Positions 1 to 17,650 of a stretch of 64,000 nt of DNA are shown piece by piece. The notes below the pieces were generated by a model, which was given only the letters and a program-made list of their open reading frames with translations, was not told the DNA's origin and searched no databases. Both the position numbers and the translations under genes were made by a program. The DNA comes from Malurus cyaneus samueli (taxonomy: Eukaryota > Chordata > Aves > Passeriformes > Maluridae): contig CM019218.1 of assembly GCA_009741485.1 (NCBI GenBank), forward strand, positions 49,628,719-49,692,718. The letters run 5' to 3'. The stretch's first letter is position 1; the number at the start of each line of letters is the position of its first letter.

Positions 1-470
1 AGAAAGAGAGAGATGTGTCCCTATGTCCCCATCCCCCCCTATGTGCCCACCCCCGTATCCGCGCCCCCCCGTGTCCCCGGCCTCGCACGTGTTCCCCACC
101 GGTGCCCCCCATGCCCCCCATGCCCCCCGGTGTCCAAGTGTCCCCCTGTCCCCCCCCGAATCAACCCACCCCGGTGTCACCCTATGTCCCCCCATTTACC
201 CTCCTCAAGGCCCCCCCGTGTCCCCCGGCCCGGTCGTGTCCCCTCCGTGTCCCCCGTGGTCCGTGTCCTCACGTCCCTCCAGTTGTCTTTCCCGTGTCTC
301 CCCATGCCCCCTCCGGGTGTCCCGCCCAGTCCCCATCCACCGCCCCCCTGTCCCCCTGGTGTCCCTCACGTCTCCTCCAGGTGCTGTTCCAGAGTCCCCT
401 CCATCGCTCCGCGCCGCCACTTCCGCCCCGCGCCTGGCAGCGGCTCACCCACGTGACAGCGCCACGGCGG
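1..470. repeat. C-rich low-complexity sequence
   Basis: The plus strand is dominated by runs of C broken by TGT, ATG and GTG steps, a loose tandem array of units such as TGTCCCC. The complementary G-runs could form G-quadruplexes. All three plus frames stay open only because stop codons need A/T-rich triplets; the predicted Pro/Cys/Ser-rich peptides are composition artefacts. This is typical of bird microchromosome DNA. Confidence 0.75.
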
Positions 471-2230
471 CTCCGCGGGGCCAAAAGGGCTCAGGGCGCG
501 CTCGGTCCCACGGGGGTGCTCCATAGAAACCCCAAAAGCCGCCGGTACCGGGACCATCCCGGGCTCCGCGGGGACGCAGCCGCTGCCTCCTCGCACCGGC
601 ACCGTGCCTGGATTCGGGGGAACTCCCAGCAAACCCGTACCCCCAAATCAGCCCACCCTGGGTGGCTTTTCCCGCAGAGCACGAGGCACGGTTGCGATAT
701 TTGAGGTTTTTCCTTCCTTTTCTCGACTTTATCCTCATGAGCGTGGTTTAGTGGTATCCCCTCCCTCCACGCAGCACCAACCAGGAGTTGTAGAGCCGAA
801 TGAGATTCAAGTGGGGTTTTAACAGTGCTCCTGCACCCCCTCCCCGGCCAGAGCATCCTCTCGCAGCTGGAGCACGGCGGGGGATGCAGATTTGTGGATG
901 GAGGAACATGGACCATGGGGTCAGAACCCGTGTCCTCTCCCCGCGGGGCACAGAGGTGTTAAAAGTGACGCTCAGACCAGTTTTCCACGCAGGACCGCCC
1001 AAAATCGCGCGGTGCCGGCCGCGGGCAGCGGGAGGTGATTTATGGAGTGAGTTGTAATTTATTGGGAATTCTGCACCGCGGAGCCGTTCCCGACTGCGCC
1101 TGGCCGTGGATCTTGGCTTGTCAGCTCGGGAAATTAAAATATTATTGATGGGGGAAGTGAAGTGCGGCAGGATTTTTTTAAATTTTTTTTTTTTTAATGG
1201 ATAATTGGATTTTTCTTTCTCCTCGGTCGAGCTGGGAGCCCGATCAGGCAGCACAAAACCTCCTGATCCCAAATGTCCGAGGGCTTCCCGCTGATCCCAC
1301 CCCGCGGAAAGGCTCGGAATAGAAACGCCTTTATTTGTGGGGAGTTTCTCCCCTCTTCTAGGAAGAAACACAGGACAAAAATACAAATTCACCCTTCGGA
1401 GACGGGGCTGAGTCCTCTCTGTGCCGTCAGACCCTCAGCAAAGAAACCTCCCGAGCACCCGAACCGCTCCCGGCTGCGGCACTCCCGGAAGGGGAGATTT
1501 TGGGTTAATTAATTCAAATTAATCTCCCCGAGCTGGGGGACACTTCAGCGATGCAGCTCCACATCAAAACCCGGGCTGGGTTGAGGCTTTTTTTTCCTAA
1601 TTCAATTGACGATTTAGCACCAGATTGATTCTCTCCAATTAAAAAACCCCACCAGAACAGCCCAATCAAACCCATATTTCAATCCCAAACCATCACCTCA
1701 GACCGTGTTTTCCCAGATGGGGCTGTGCCTGGTCCCTGATTTGTCCCTGTGGACCAGGTTTAGCACGAAACAGCCCCAAAATCGGCCTGGGGGTGTTTAT
1801 TCCTCGGTGGGAAAAAGCCACTTTTGGGGAAAAATTAGGAAAAAAAGAAAACCTTTTAATAAAACCTACAAAAATTAGGAGGGGGAAAAAAATTAGCAAA
1901 GAGCACAAAGTGTTCTTGCCTAAAGTGAGGAGGACTCACCCCAGTAATGACAATGATCAAAAGGAGATAGAGTTCATAACGCTGGAGAGGAGCCCTGATC
2001 CCACAGGGATGGCTCCCAGCAATCTGGGGCTGGAAAAAAATTCACCTTTTTGGGTCAGAATCGCAAATCCAGCTGGTTTTGGGGGGAAAAAATGGAGTTT
2101 TATGTCCTGCCTCGCTGTGAAAAGGGTTTTAGGCACAATCTGTGCTCCAGCCAGTGCTGGGAGCTTGGTCTGGGGAGTCCCAGAAGAATCCAAGATTCAG
2201 GACTCCGGGACCGGGTGTGGGCCAAGGAAG
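471..2230. other. intergenic, no gene recognised
   Basis: Mixed-composition DNA with short A/T runs near 1,170-1,195. I see no coding exon with splice sites or homology. The other exons of the prokineticin gene would be expected somewhere upstream of 3,893 on this strand; I looked for the Cys-rich second exon here and did not find it. Confidence 0.4.
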
Positions 2231-2234
2231 GGAA

Positions 2235-2424
2235 TTCCAATTTATTCCAATTTATTTTCATTTATTTCCATTTATTCCAATTTATTTCCATTTATTTCAA
2301 TTGAAATAATTATTTTTAAATTATTAAATTGAACTTGTCAGCTCGGGAAATTAAAATATATTGATGGGGGAAGTGAACGCGGCAGGCAGGATTTTATTTT
2401 TAAATTGTTTTAATAATAATAATA

Positions 2425-2460
<36 letters not shown>

Positions 2461-3020
2461 TAACAATAATAATAATATATATTATTTAATTATTATCATT
2501 ATTATTCAAATTATTAATTATTATAACGTAAAATTATTATTATTATTATTATTATTCTATTATTTATATTATTAATTATATTATTATATTATTATTATTA
2601 TATAATTAATATAATTATATTTATAATATATTTATATATATAATAATATATAATAATATATTATATATATATATATATATATAAATATATTATATATATA
2701 TATAATATATTATATATATATTATATATATAATATATAATTATATATTATTTTAATTATTTTATATAATAATAATTATATAATATTTATATAATAATATA
2801 TTATTTATATATAATTATTATAATATTATTATTAAATTATTATCATATATCATAAATTATAAATTATTATACGTAAATTATTTTATTTTTATTATTTATT
2901 TTATTATCTATATCTTATTATTATTATTATTATTATATTATTATTATTTATTATATTAATTATTTATTTATATATTATATTATTGATTATTTATTATTTA
3001 TTATTAAAATTTTTAAAAAA
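2235..3020. repeat. AT-rich microsatellite block (TAA/TTA/TA)n
   Basis: It begins with short repeats of a TTTATTTCCA-like motif (2,240-2,310). From about 2,400 it becomes almost pure A/T, with runs of TAA, TTA and TA for about 600 bases. TA-rich parts around 2,620-2,760 are self-complementary and could extrude hairpins. No open reading frame of interest. Confidence 0.9.
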
Positions 3021-3892
3021 TTATTTCAATTCTCTTTATTGCTGGGCTTCCCAAATGGGGTTCCAGGGATGAGGTGGGCGTGAGGAGCAATCCCAGCTCC
3101 ACGGGGACATTCCGTGGCCGAGGCTGCAGGAATTCCTTGCTCTCTGCTGGATGTGCCCGTGAGCAGCCGTGGGTGGTTTTTGGAGGTCCCCCTGAGCGCA
3201 TCGGGATGTTGTCCTTTGTGTCCTCTCAATGCACAAATTAAAAAAACAAGCTGATAATTCCACCTGTTCCATCTTTTTCAGCCTTTCTATTCCCTTGCTG
3301 TCCCAGGAGCGTTTCAAGGCCGATAGGTTGTACATCAAACCATAAATCAACGTATTTACACCTCATTTTCGAATTGAAACAAGTCCTCATTGCTAAAAAA
3401 AGACATTTTTCCCAAATAACTCCCAGATAAACGCAGCCAAGCCTCTCTCTCTGCAGGATATTTTATCACGGAGCCCCATCTTTGCCCACGATGAGGTGGG
3501 GAGCAACAACCAAACTTCGTTCTTCGGTTTTCTTTTCGATAAATCATCACAAATACTTCATTAAATTCCCCAGTACACCCGTCAGGAATAAATATGGGGA
3601 TGGAGGTGTGTTTGGAAAATCCGGGTGGGGCGAAAAATCACAAAAAAATCACAAAAATCACCCTGGGAGGAGGGAGGGAGAGAAGGAAAAAGGGAGGGGA
3701 AAAGGGAAGTTTTATCCCTTCTCGGTGCTTTCTGAAGGTGTCTTTGACACCGTTTGAGATTCAGGTCTCATCTGCTCCTTCTGAGCTCATCCCAGGGGAA
3801 AAGGGGAGAGCTGGAGATTTTCTCAGGGCTTTGAGGCCGTTGATCACGGTTTTTTGGGTTTTTTTTTAGGTTTTTCTCTTCCCTCTCCGCAG
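3021..3892. other. sequence upstream of the PROK1-like exon, probably intron
   Basis: Unique sequence ending in a long pyrimidine tract (T-rich 3,849-3,868, then CT-rich to 3,890) and AG at 3,891-3,892, which forms a good splice acceptor for the exon that follows. It is probably the last intron of the prokineticin gene. Nothing else is recognised. Confidence 0.45.
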
Positions 3893-3991
3893 ATGCCTTT
3901 CCTCGGGAAGTGCCAGCACCACACCTGCCCCTGCCTGCCCCTCCTCCTGTGCTCCCGGTTCCTCCACAGCCCCTACCACATTGATTTTTAG
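3893..3991 (+). CDS. PROK1: last coding exon of a prokineticin (PROK1-like)
   Basis: Prokineticins are small secreted Cys-rich ligands (AVIT family) for the G-protein-coupled receptors PROKR1/2. The exon encodes 32 residues and a stop. It opens with [16 protein letters not shown] and continues LLLCSRF, matching the family's C-terminal exon (human PROK1 has [15 protein letters not shown] then NLLCSRF). A strong pyrimidine tract and AG acceptor precede it, and phase 0 entry fits the family. After CSRF the reading is only LHSPYHIDF before TAG. That is about seven residues shorter than human PROK1 and lacks its final conserved Cys, although an extra Cys appears at residue 7 of the exon. Upstream exons were not found in the window. 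Position just before a chymosin-type gene and KCNA10 agrees with human gene order PROK1-CYMP-KCNA10. It could be a diverged ortholog or a decaying copy; the family call is firm, function is not. Confidence 0.75.
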   Translation: MPFLGKCQHHTCPCLPLLLCSRFLHSPYHIDF

Positions 3992-4879
3992 GGTGATGCT
4001 CCCTAAAAATCCACCCACGAGCCCCCAGCACCCGTGTCCTGCCCTCTCCAGTGGCCACCGGGTGCCCACGTAGCAATAGAGAGAGGGAAAAATTCAGGAA
4101 AATCCCCACAATAATTCATAAAACTATCAAGAAATATATAATTTTATGGTTTGGGTTTCTTTTATTAAGCTGCCTTATTTTATTAGCTGCCTCTGACCTT
4201 CCACAAGCATGGAAAGGGGCGGAAGGGGATGTTAATTTGGGAATTTTGCTTAATTTTTGAATATCACCCAGTGGGAAACACTGCAAATTATTTTCTCCCA
4301 GCAGAAATAACCACAACAAAGAGAAATGAAATAACCTAGCAGCTTCTTCCCATCCGCAATTCCCATTCTGGAGAGACTCTCCAGATCCCAGGGTGGGAAT
4401 TCCCAATCTCCCGATGGCTTTCAGCTACAGGAGGTCACAATTTAGTGAGAAATTTCTCGATTAAATGGAGGGACACCCCCACTGGAAGAGCAGGCTGTGC
4501 TTGATTTCAAATCGTGAATTAATGCAGAGCTGTCCATAGTAAAGATGATGGAGAATTTCCCTTTCCCTGCATCCCTGCAGTGTTTTCCCTGCAATTCAGC
4601 AGAAATCCGACTTTTCAGCTGATTTCAAAATGCATTTATGGGAGAAAAACGCTGAAAATTTCCTTTTAATTTCCCTCTAGAGGTGAGGGTGAAGCCCAGG
4701 GGACACGGGGAAAGTCAGTTCTGCCCGGTGATCAGAACCCTGGGGCTCTTTGGCTCCCAGAGCCGCTTTCCCGGCAGGAACGGAGCCAAACGCCCCTCGG
4801 GGCCCCCACACGTGCGGCTCCTGAGCTCTGTTTGATGTTCTGACTCCAAGGTGAAATGACTGAATGAGCCACAGCGGGG
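3992..4879. other. 3' flank of the PROK1-like exon
   Basis: Probable 3' UTR and downstream DNA. No canonical AATAAA signal stands out close to the stop. There is an AT-rich stretch at 4,110-4,190. No other gene was recognised. Confidence 0.35.
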
Positions 4880-6340
4880 TGGGAGCGGCCAGGACACGGC
4901 TGGGATGGGAGCGGGATATGGTTGGGATGGGAGCGGGACATGGGTGGGATGGAGCTGGGCACGGTGGGTTGGGAGGGGATATGGATGGGATGAGGTAGCA
5001 CGGCTGGGGATGGGAGTGGGATATGATGGGATAGGTGGGCATCGGCGGTGAGTGGGATATGATGGGATGAGGCTGGGCACGGCTGGGGTGGGAGTGGGAT
5101 ATGGATGGGATGGGATTGGGACACAGCTGGGATGGGACCGGGGTATGGTTGGGATGGGAGCAGGACATGGATGGGATGGGAGCAGGACATGGATGGGATG
5201 GGAGTGGGATATGGATGGGATGGGAGTGGGATATGGATGGGATGAGGCTGGGGCACGGCTGGGGTGGGAGTGGGATATGGATGGGATGGATGGCCCCGTG
5301 GGGCACCGGGAATTAGGGAGACATGAAGGGATGGGAGAAGTGGGATGAAGTGTGGATGGGAGCGGAATGACATGGAGGAGCGGTGTGGGACGGTGGGGCT
5401 GGCTGGATGGGAGGGTATGGTTGGGATGAGGATGGGCACGGCTGGGGATGGGACAGATGGGGATGGAATGACAGGATGGGATGGGAGCAGGGTATTGTTG
5501 GGATGGGAATTGGATAAGGTTGGGATGGGATTGGGACACAGCTGGGATGGGACCAGGACTTGGCTGGGATGGGAGCAGGATAAGGTTGGGATGGGATTGG
5601 GACACAGCTGGGATGGACCGGGTAGGTGGGGGGCACGGCATGGATGGGAGGGACGGGATACTGGTTGGTATGGGAGCTTGGACATGCTGGGATGGGGAAC
5701 CAAGGATAAAAGGTTGGATGAGCTGGACATGGCGGATGGGACCTTAGTGATAAGGTTGGGATGGGAGCTGGACATGGCTGGGATGGGAGCAGGATAAGGT
5801 TGGGATGGGAGCAGGACATGGATGGGATGGGACCGGGATATGGTTGGTATGGGAGCTGGACACGGCTGGGATGGGACCAGGATAAGGTTGGTATGGGAGC
5901 TGGACATGGCTGGGATGGGACCAGGATAAGGCTGGGATGGGAGCAGGACATGGATGGGATGGGAGCAGGATAAGGTTGGGATGGGATCAGGACATGGGCG
6001 GGGTGGGAGCAGAACATGGATGGAATATGACCAGGACACAACTGGGATGTGACTGGAATATGACTGGGATGGGATCAGGACAAGGTTGCAAGGTGGGCAG
6101 AATATGGCTGGGTGTGACTAGAACATCATTGGGATGGGACCAGGACATGGCTGGGATGGAATCAGGAGGACATGGTTGGGATGTGACCAGGAAACATCTG
6201 GGACATGACTTGGACATGGCTGGAATATGACTGGGAGGTGGCTGAGATGGGATCAGGATACAGCTGGGATGGGATTGGGACAGAGCTGGTATGGGATCAG
6301 GACATGGCCAAGGTGTCACAAATCCCAGTGCCACATCCTG
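4880..6340. repeat. 22-bp minisatellite (GGGATGGGAGCAGGACATGGAT-like)
   Basis: About 65 tandem units of near 22 bases. The spacing is directly visible: CAGGACAT recurs at 5,161 and 5,183. Units vary (GCAGGACATGG, GTGGGATATGG, CCAGGATAAGG, TTGGGACACAG) and become degenerate towards 6,340. Since 22 is not a multiple of three, a single frame cycles through three peptide phases. The repeat has few stop codons on either strand, which creates spurious long frames, including 435 codons on the minus strand (4,732-6,039). Confidence 0.95.
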
Positions 6341-7050
6341 GAGATGCGCCATAGGTCTGAATATTCCAGCCAACAATAATTACATGGATGGCTCCTGATC
6401 GAGCAGGGGAATCTCCCGTTATTCTATTCTATTCTATTCTATTCTATTCTATTCTATTCTTCATTCTATTCTATTCATTCTCTCTATTTCTATTATATTC
6501 TATTCTATTCTATTCTCCATTCCATTCCATTCCACCCATTCCATTCCATCCACATTCCCCTCCTATTCTCTATTCTATTCTATTCTTTCTAATTTATTCT
6601 ATTATAATTACTTCATTCTAATTTATTCTCTTCTTCTAATGGTATTTTTATTCTAGTCTAAATTCTCTTATCATTCTATTATTCTTTCTGTTCTATTCTA
6701 ATTATTTTATATTAGATTCTCTATTCCGATTCTGTTTTATTCAATTATTTTCTTCTGTAATTATATTTTAATTATTATCTACTTTAATTGAAATTATTCC
6801 ATTTTAATTATTCTATTTAATTTAATTATTGAGTCTTATAATCAATTCTCTATTCTGTTCCTAACTCTAATTGTAATTATCCACTGGACTTCAGAAGCTT
6901 TATTTATTTATGTCATATAAAAATACAGAATATATAATTGTATTGTTATTGTTATCCACAGTAGCCTTTGTACATTAAATACTCATTGTTACTCTTATTT
7001 ATTTATTATTTATGCTCTTAATAATTTATATTTATTATTTATACCCCTTT
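6341..7050. repeat. ATTCT pentanucleotide microsatellite decaying into AT-rich DNA
   Basis: 6,419-6,520 is a run of TATTC/ATTCT units. It decays through CCATT and TTCTA variants to about 6,730, and A/T-rich sequence continues to about 7,050. No coding content. Confidence 0.85.
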
Positions 7051-7855
7051 TTTTTGGCTTGGAGTGAATTTTTATTACAAAGGTGGTTCCTATAAGTCAT
7101 CCCAATGCCTTTCCTCGTTTCGAATCCATCCTGAACTCCTGCCCGATGCCAGACTGGGATGAACCTCGCTGCCTTTTTGGCCGCCACGGCCCAGCCCTTC
7201 CCACTCCTTCACGAACCACCCGGACAATTTCAGCCGAAAATCATTAAATTTATCAATAAATCCTGATTTATTGCACTACAAGGGCCACCCCCATGGTGGA
7301 AACACTCTGTGTCCCACAGCAGAGGGGACATCCCAATGGATGGAGTGAGGGGCTCTGCCCACAGCATCCTCACAGCAGTGGCAATTCCCTGCCAGGGAAA
7401 TCACACAATAAAAAAAAAAAAAAAAAAAATAATAATAATAATATAATAAATATATAAAAATAAAAAAAAACATCTGTAGTCTTTTCCACGCCTTCTCCAG
7501 TTTGCTGGAGCTGCCCCGCAGATTTTGGGATGGGATGAGCTGTTAAATCCGAAAAACCCGCGCGGGTGCCGGCTCCACGGTCCCGCATCCCCGCCTTGCG
7601 CCGCTTCCCCCCTGCGCCAATCACCCCCGGGCTCTGCCCTGCTCCCCCCGGCAGCGGGGCGGGTCCGGGAGCCGCTATCGCTGCGGCGATACCGGGGGCT
7701 CGTCGGGAGCCACAATCCCGTGCGCGGCCCCGTATCTCTCGAGGGGTCACCTTGCCCTGTTTGCATCCCGCCGCGCTAATGGGATTTGCAGATAACGGGG
7801 GGATCGGCGGGGAAAAACCTGTGTAAAACCCCACTCCACACGTCACACGCACGTC
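7051..7855. other. intergenic with A-rich tract
   Basis: Unique DNA. 7,409-7,470 is an A-rich simple repeat grading into AATAAT and ATAAAA. 7,550-7,780 is CpG-rich. No exon or promoter could be assigned with confidence. Confidence 0.35.
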
Positions 7856-8005
7856 AGAGCCAAAGGGACCCCTTCCCATCCATCCATCCCCATCCCATCC
7901 CATCCATCCCCATCGCCATCCCATCCCAATCCCATCCCATCCCATTCCTCATCCCATGCCCACCTCCCATCATCCCATCGCCAATCCCATCCCATCCCAT
8001 CCATC
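7856..8005. repeat. CCCAT/CCATC microsatellite
   Basis: A tandem run of CCATCCCATC-type units with minor interruptions. The same simple motif recurs at 53,941-54,110 and 63,745-63,830. Confidence 0.85.
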
Positions 8006-8167
8006 ACATCCTCCCTGGGATATCCCCACAACGGGGATCCGATTGTTCTTTGTGAAGGCTTTGGATGCCAAATTGAAAAGCCAAAATGCATGTCCCAGCA
8101 CTGGGGAACAGGAGCAGGAGGATGTGGAGCTGCTGGAGCAGATCCAGGGAGCACATGGAGCCTGATC

Positions 8168-8565
8168 CAAGGGCTGGAGCCCCTCTGGGAGAGCTGGGGG
8201 TGCTCAACCTGGGCAGGAGAAGGATCCAGGGAGTGCCTAGAGCCCCTTCCAGGGCATAAAGGGGCTCCAGAGAGACCTGGAGAGGGATGGGGGAACAAGG
8301 GATGGACGGAAGGGGGGTACAACGAGGACGATGAGGGATATGGTCGAGAATTCCAAGCGCTGGAAGGGGATTGGAATCCCTGAGAGGAGGCCTGGCAGTG
8401 CAGGGAGTGCTGTGCCTTGGATCCTGGAAGTGTCCAGGGCTGGGTTGGATGGGGTCTTGGAGCACCCCTGGGACAGTGGAAGGTGCCCCTACCCATGGCT
8501 GGGGTGGCCCTGGATGGGGTATAAGATCCCTTCAGCCCAACCCCGTCTGTAATTCCATGATCCTG
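8168..8565 (+). mobile_element. CR1 retrotransposon 3' fragment
   Basis: Resembles the end of avian CR1 in the sense orientation. It contains GGGCTGGAGCCCCTCTGGGA, AACCTGGGCAGGAGAAGG, GATCCTGGAAGTGTCCAGGG and GGACAGTGGAAGGTGCCCC, and ends near TAATTCCATGATCC. It is truncated at the 5' side, and no reverse transcriptase coding sequence remains. Confidence 0.85.
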
Positions 8566-8689
8566 TGCCCCCAGCCAGGCAGTGCCTGCTCAGGTGAACG
8601 GATTTGGGGGCTAAAGGGTGGAGAGTTTGGATTTGGGGTCCCCAGGAGAGGATCCCGGCTGGCACAAGGGTATCATTCCCCCCTCGCCA

Positions 8690-8874
8690 GGTGACGTGTG
8701 GCTATTGGCCAATGTTTGCCGTGTCCCTCGGTCCCTGGGTGTCCCCTGCCTTGGCCGGGTGCCCAAGGAGGGGAGGGGGCAGCTCCCGCCGGTCCCGGCC
8801 GCCCTTGGCACGGCAGGGAGGGTGGGCAGGGGCTTTATAACCCCGCGGGGATTTGCCCTGGAGGATCCTGCAGG
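8690..8874 (+). promoter_or_regulatory. CYM proximal promoter with TATA, CCAAT and forkhead-like sites
   Basis: TTTATAA lies at 8,834-8,840, 35 bases before the start codon, which leaves a very short 5' UTR as in other pepsinogen genes. The perfect palindrome ATTGGCCAAT (8,704-8,713) reads as a CCAAT box on both strands. TGTTTGC just after it (8,713-8,719) fits the FOXA/HNF3 forkhead core. TGACGTG at 8,692-8,698 is CRE-like, and 8,770-8,785 is a G-rich Sp1-like stretch. FOXA control of stomach protease genes is known in vertebrates. Occupancy here is inference. Confidence 0.6.
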
Positions 8875-15388
<6,514 letters not shown>

Positions 15389-15945
15389 GCCTCCTGCCCT
15401 CAACACATAATTCCCAAGGACCGCCACTTCCCAGCTAGGCGCCACCAACTGAGATCCTGGCGGTTCCAAGGCCATGTAAATTAAAAAAACCAGATTCGCC
15501 AAAGGTGCCATGGATCATGTGTAAAATGAAAAATTTTACTCAAGGGTAACCATATTTTTTATTTACACTTAGTAGTAATGTTCCCCTCAACTGAAGTATT
15601 TTCATTGCATCTCTGTAGTACCATTAAGAAAGCTGCACTGTGGAACTGTGTGATTATCAGTTTGGAAAACCCCATCCATCACTTGGAACACCAGAGGTTT
15701 GCAGTTCTTTCCAGTTTTCCTCTCCCAGTGACATCCTGAGCTCACAGATTGCTCCAGAGAGCTGCATCCTCAGATCCTGAAGGTAGCCAAGGATTTGAGA
15801 ACACTGAAGTAATTTTACTTGTGTTTTCTCTTGGTCCCTTTATTCCAAAAGAAGTCAGGAAAGAGGGTGGTTTGGAAATTGTCAAGTAAACTATTTCTTC
15901 ATGACATCAGTATAATAATTCCCAGGTTCTGGAGGCAGCTCTTAC

Positions 15946-16025
15946 CTTGCACTCCTCGTAGTCTCTGCGGACATAAAGCAGATAAATCAACCAGTTCTTC
16001 CTCTCTAGGATTGGCAGCTCCGGTG
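15946..16025 (-). CDS. BBS4: orphan BBS4-like coding exon
   Basis: BBS4 is a TPR-repeat subunit of the BBSome, which sorts membrane cargo in cilia. The minus strand reads an acceptor (TACAG at 16,030-16,026), 80 coding bases and a donor (GTAAG at 15,945-15,941). The frame is open and encodes [12 protein letters not shown] followed by [14 protein letters not shown]. This matches the segment of vertebrate BBS4 just before its first TPR repeats (human PEFPILEKQNWL, then IHLHYIRKDYEACK). Entry phase leaves CA, so a G from the previous exon would supply the Ala seen in human. No neighbouring BBS4 exon was found, and the gene normally lies elsewhere (human chromosome 15). This may be a duplicated genomic fragment or an assembly chimera. 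The exon identity is well supported, its use in a transcript is not. Confidence 0.7.
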
Positions 16026-16740
16026 CTGTACATGGAAAATATTCACAGAACACAGGGAATCAGACTGAGAACCTGGCAGAGAGATTCCCAATCACCCCAA
16101 CCACCAGCACAAGGCAAGTAATTCAAGAACTGCAATTGCAATGGATTATTTGACTTGAAGGCTGGACTGTGGACTTCTCACTCGGGTCTGGTTTTATTCT
16201 GCTTCTCAAGCTGGTGGATAGAACACCTCAGTCAGGATAGACACTAAATAAAAGCTCTTAGCAGAAAACTTCCAGCTGGTCCAGTGGAAGGTGTCCCTGC
16301 CCAGAGAGTTGGAACAAGATGGGTGTTAAAGTCCCTTCCAACTCAAACCGGTCTTGGATTCTAAATGACCTGAGGCATTGGCTCCTCCTGGAGCAGATCC
16401 TGGCATAAACAGCTCCACACACACATTTTAATTCAACACCAACATGGGTTGGTGGGATTGGATTTTTTCAAATACACAAGAAGCAGCAGTTGGAGAAATC
16501 GAGTCTGCGATTCCACAAATACTCAACTAGGGCAGAAGAATTCAAAGCAAACCCAAGTCTTTACGCATAAACTCCCTTCTAGGGAGTGAAATGAGCAGGC
16601 AACCAGCGACACACACACCAAGCCGAGAATTGGGGAGTAGTTGCCGGTCCTGAAGCCGTAGTGAATAATTTAAAGAAGGTCAACCCTGAGTTCTTCCCTG
16701 AAAGTGTTGAAGTGGACTTCCTCGCCACCCTAACATTCAC
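16026..16740. other. flank of BBS4-like exon with short CR1
   Basis: Intron-like sequence upstream (minus sense) of the BBS4-like exon. 16,270-16,370 carries a CR1 3' end in plus sense (GTCCAGTGGAAGGTGTCCCT, GTCCCTTCCAACTCAAACC). Nothing else recognised. Confidence 0.5.
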
Positions 16741-16779
16741 AGGTCCGAGAGACTGCGAAGCTCCTGCAGCAAAGCATTA

Positions 16780-17650
16780 GCATCGCAGACCAACCGGAGA
16801 CAGGAAAGCCTACCGCGCGACCCCAACCTACCAGCAGATTCCCCCAGACGCCCCAACCAACCCCACAACCCAACCAAATGGCCGCCCAAGACCGAGAGCT
16901 CGCAACCAAGCAACCCCAACCAAAACAACCGACAGCTCCAATCCTTATGAGCAATCCCACCAGACCGGCCAATCAGGCCAACAGACCATAAGCGCATAGG
17001 GTTGGCCACCCTAGGGTCATGCAACGATATCCAAGCGGCCGCGGCCTTATACTAAGATTTCGAACACCACACAATAGCGGACGCCTGCAACTCGACGATT
17101 CTTATCAAGTATAACCGGACTCAAGGACCCGAACTGCATACTTGCCCTGGGAACCCAGACAGAGCTCGTATCCAACGATGAGCCCACCAGACCCCAAGCC
17201 AGGACCCAAAGAGGACCAACCAGACCCAATCAAAACCCAGACCAGACGGCCATACAACCATCCAGCAACAACGCCAGGCACCCAAGAAGCTCCGCTCAGT
17301 TACCAGACTCGCACCAAGTACCCTCTCATACAAGACTCCAGTGACCCAACCTCGTGCACACAACGCAGGCGCGATCCGAAGAACAAAAAGCCGCGCGCCA
17401 CAATAGCAGAGTGCTCGCAGATGGCAGAGATAGACTGAGAAGACACGGCCCAACCCAGCGACCCGGCCGCGAAGGACCCCCACCTGACAACCAGGAGGCG
17501 CTACTGCTCAACCGGCCGACAGGCCCCAACCAACCCATACCCAACACAAGGCCCTACCAACCCAACCAGGCCACGCAGCAATCCCGGAGCACAATCAACC
17601 AGGGCCCATAGGACACTGCGACCACAAGGCCCAGACCGACCATCGGGGAT
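16780..17650. other. A+C-skewed anomalous segment
   Basis: Plus strand is strongly depleted of T and G. In 16,801-16,860 I count 28 C, 18 A, 10 G and 4 T. Motifs such as CCCAACCAA, CCAGACC and ACCAACCC recur irregularly without a fixed period. It looks like a very degraded, or very noisily sequenced, simple repeat of the CCCAACC kind. No homology or sensible ORF was recognised. Confidence 0.6.

Noticed and set aside
743..790. tRNA-like A-box (GTGGTTTAGTGGT)
   Set aside because: No B-box (GGTTCGANTCC) follows at tRNA distance and no cloverleaf can be drawn.
2050..2304. possible missing PROK1 exon 2 (CEK near LPRCEKGF)
   Set aside because: The cysteine spacing after CEK does not fit the prokineticin pattern and there is no acceptor or donor at the right places.
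4732..6039. 435-codon minus-strand open frame
   Set aside because: It lies in the 22-bp minisatellite; a repeat without stops gives long frames on both strands.
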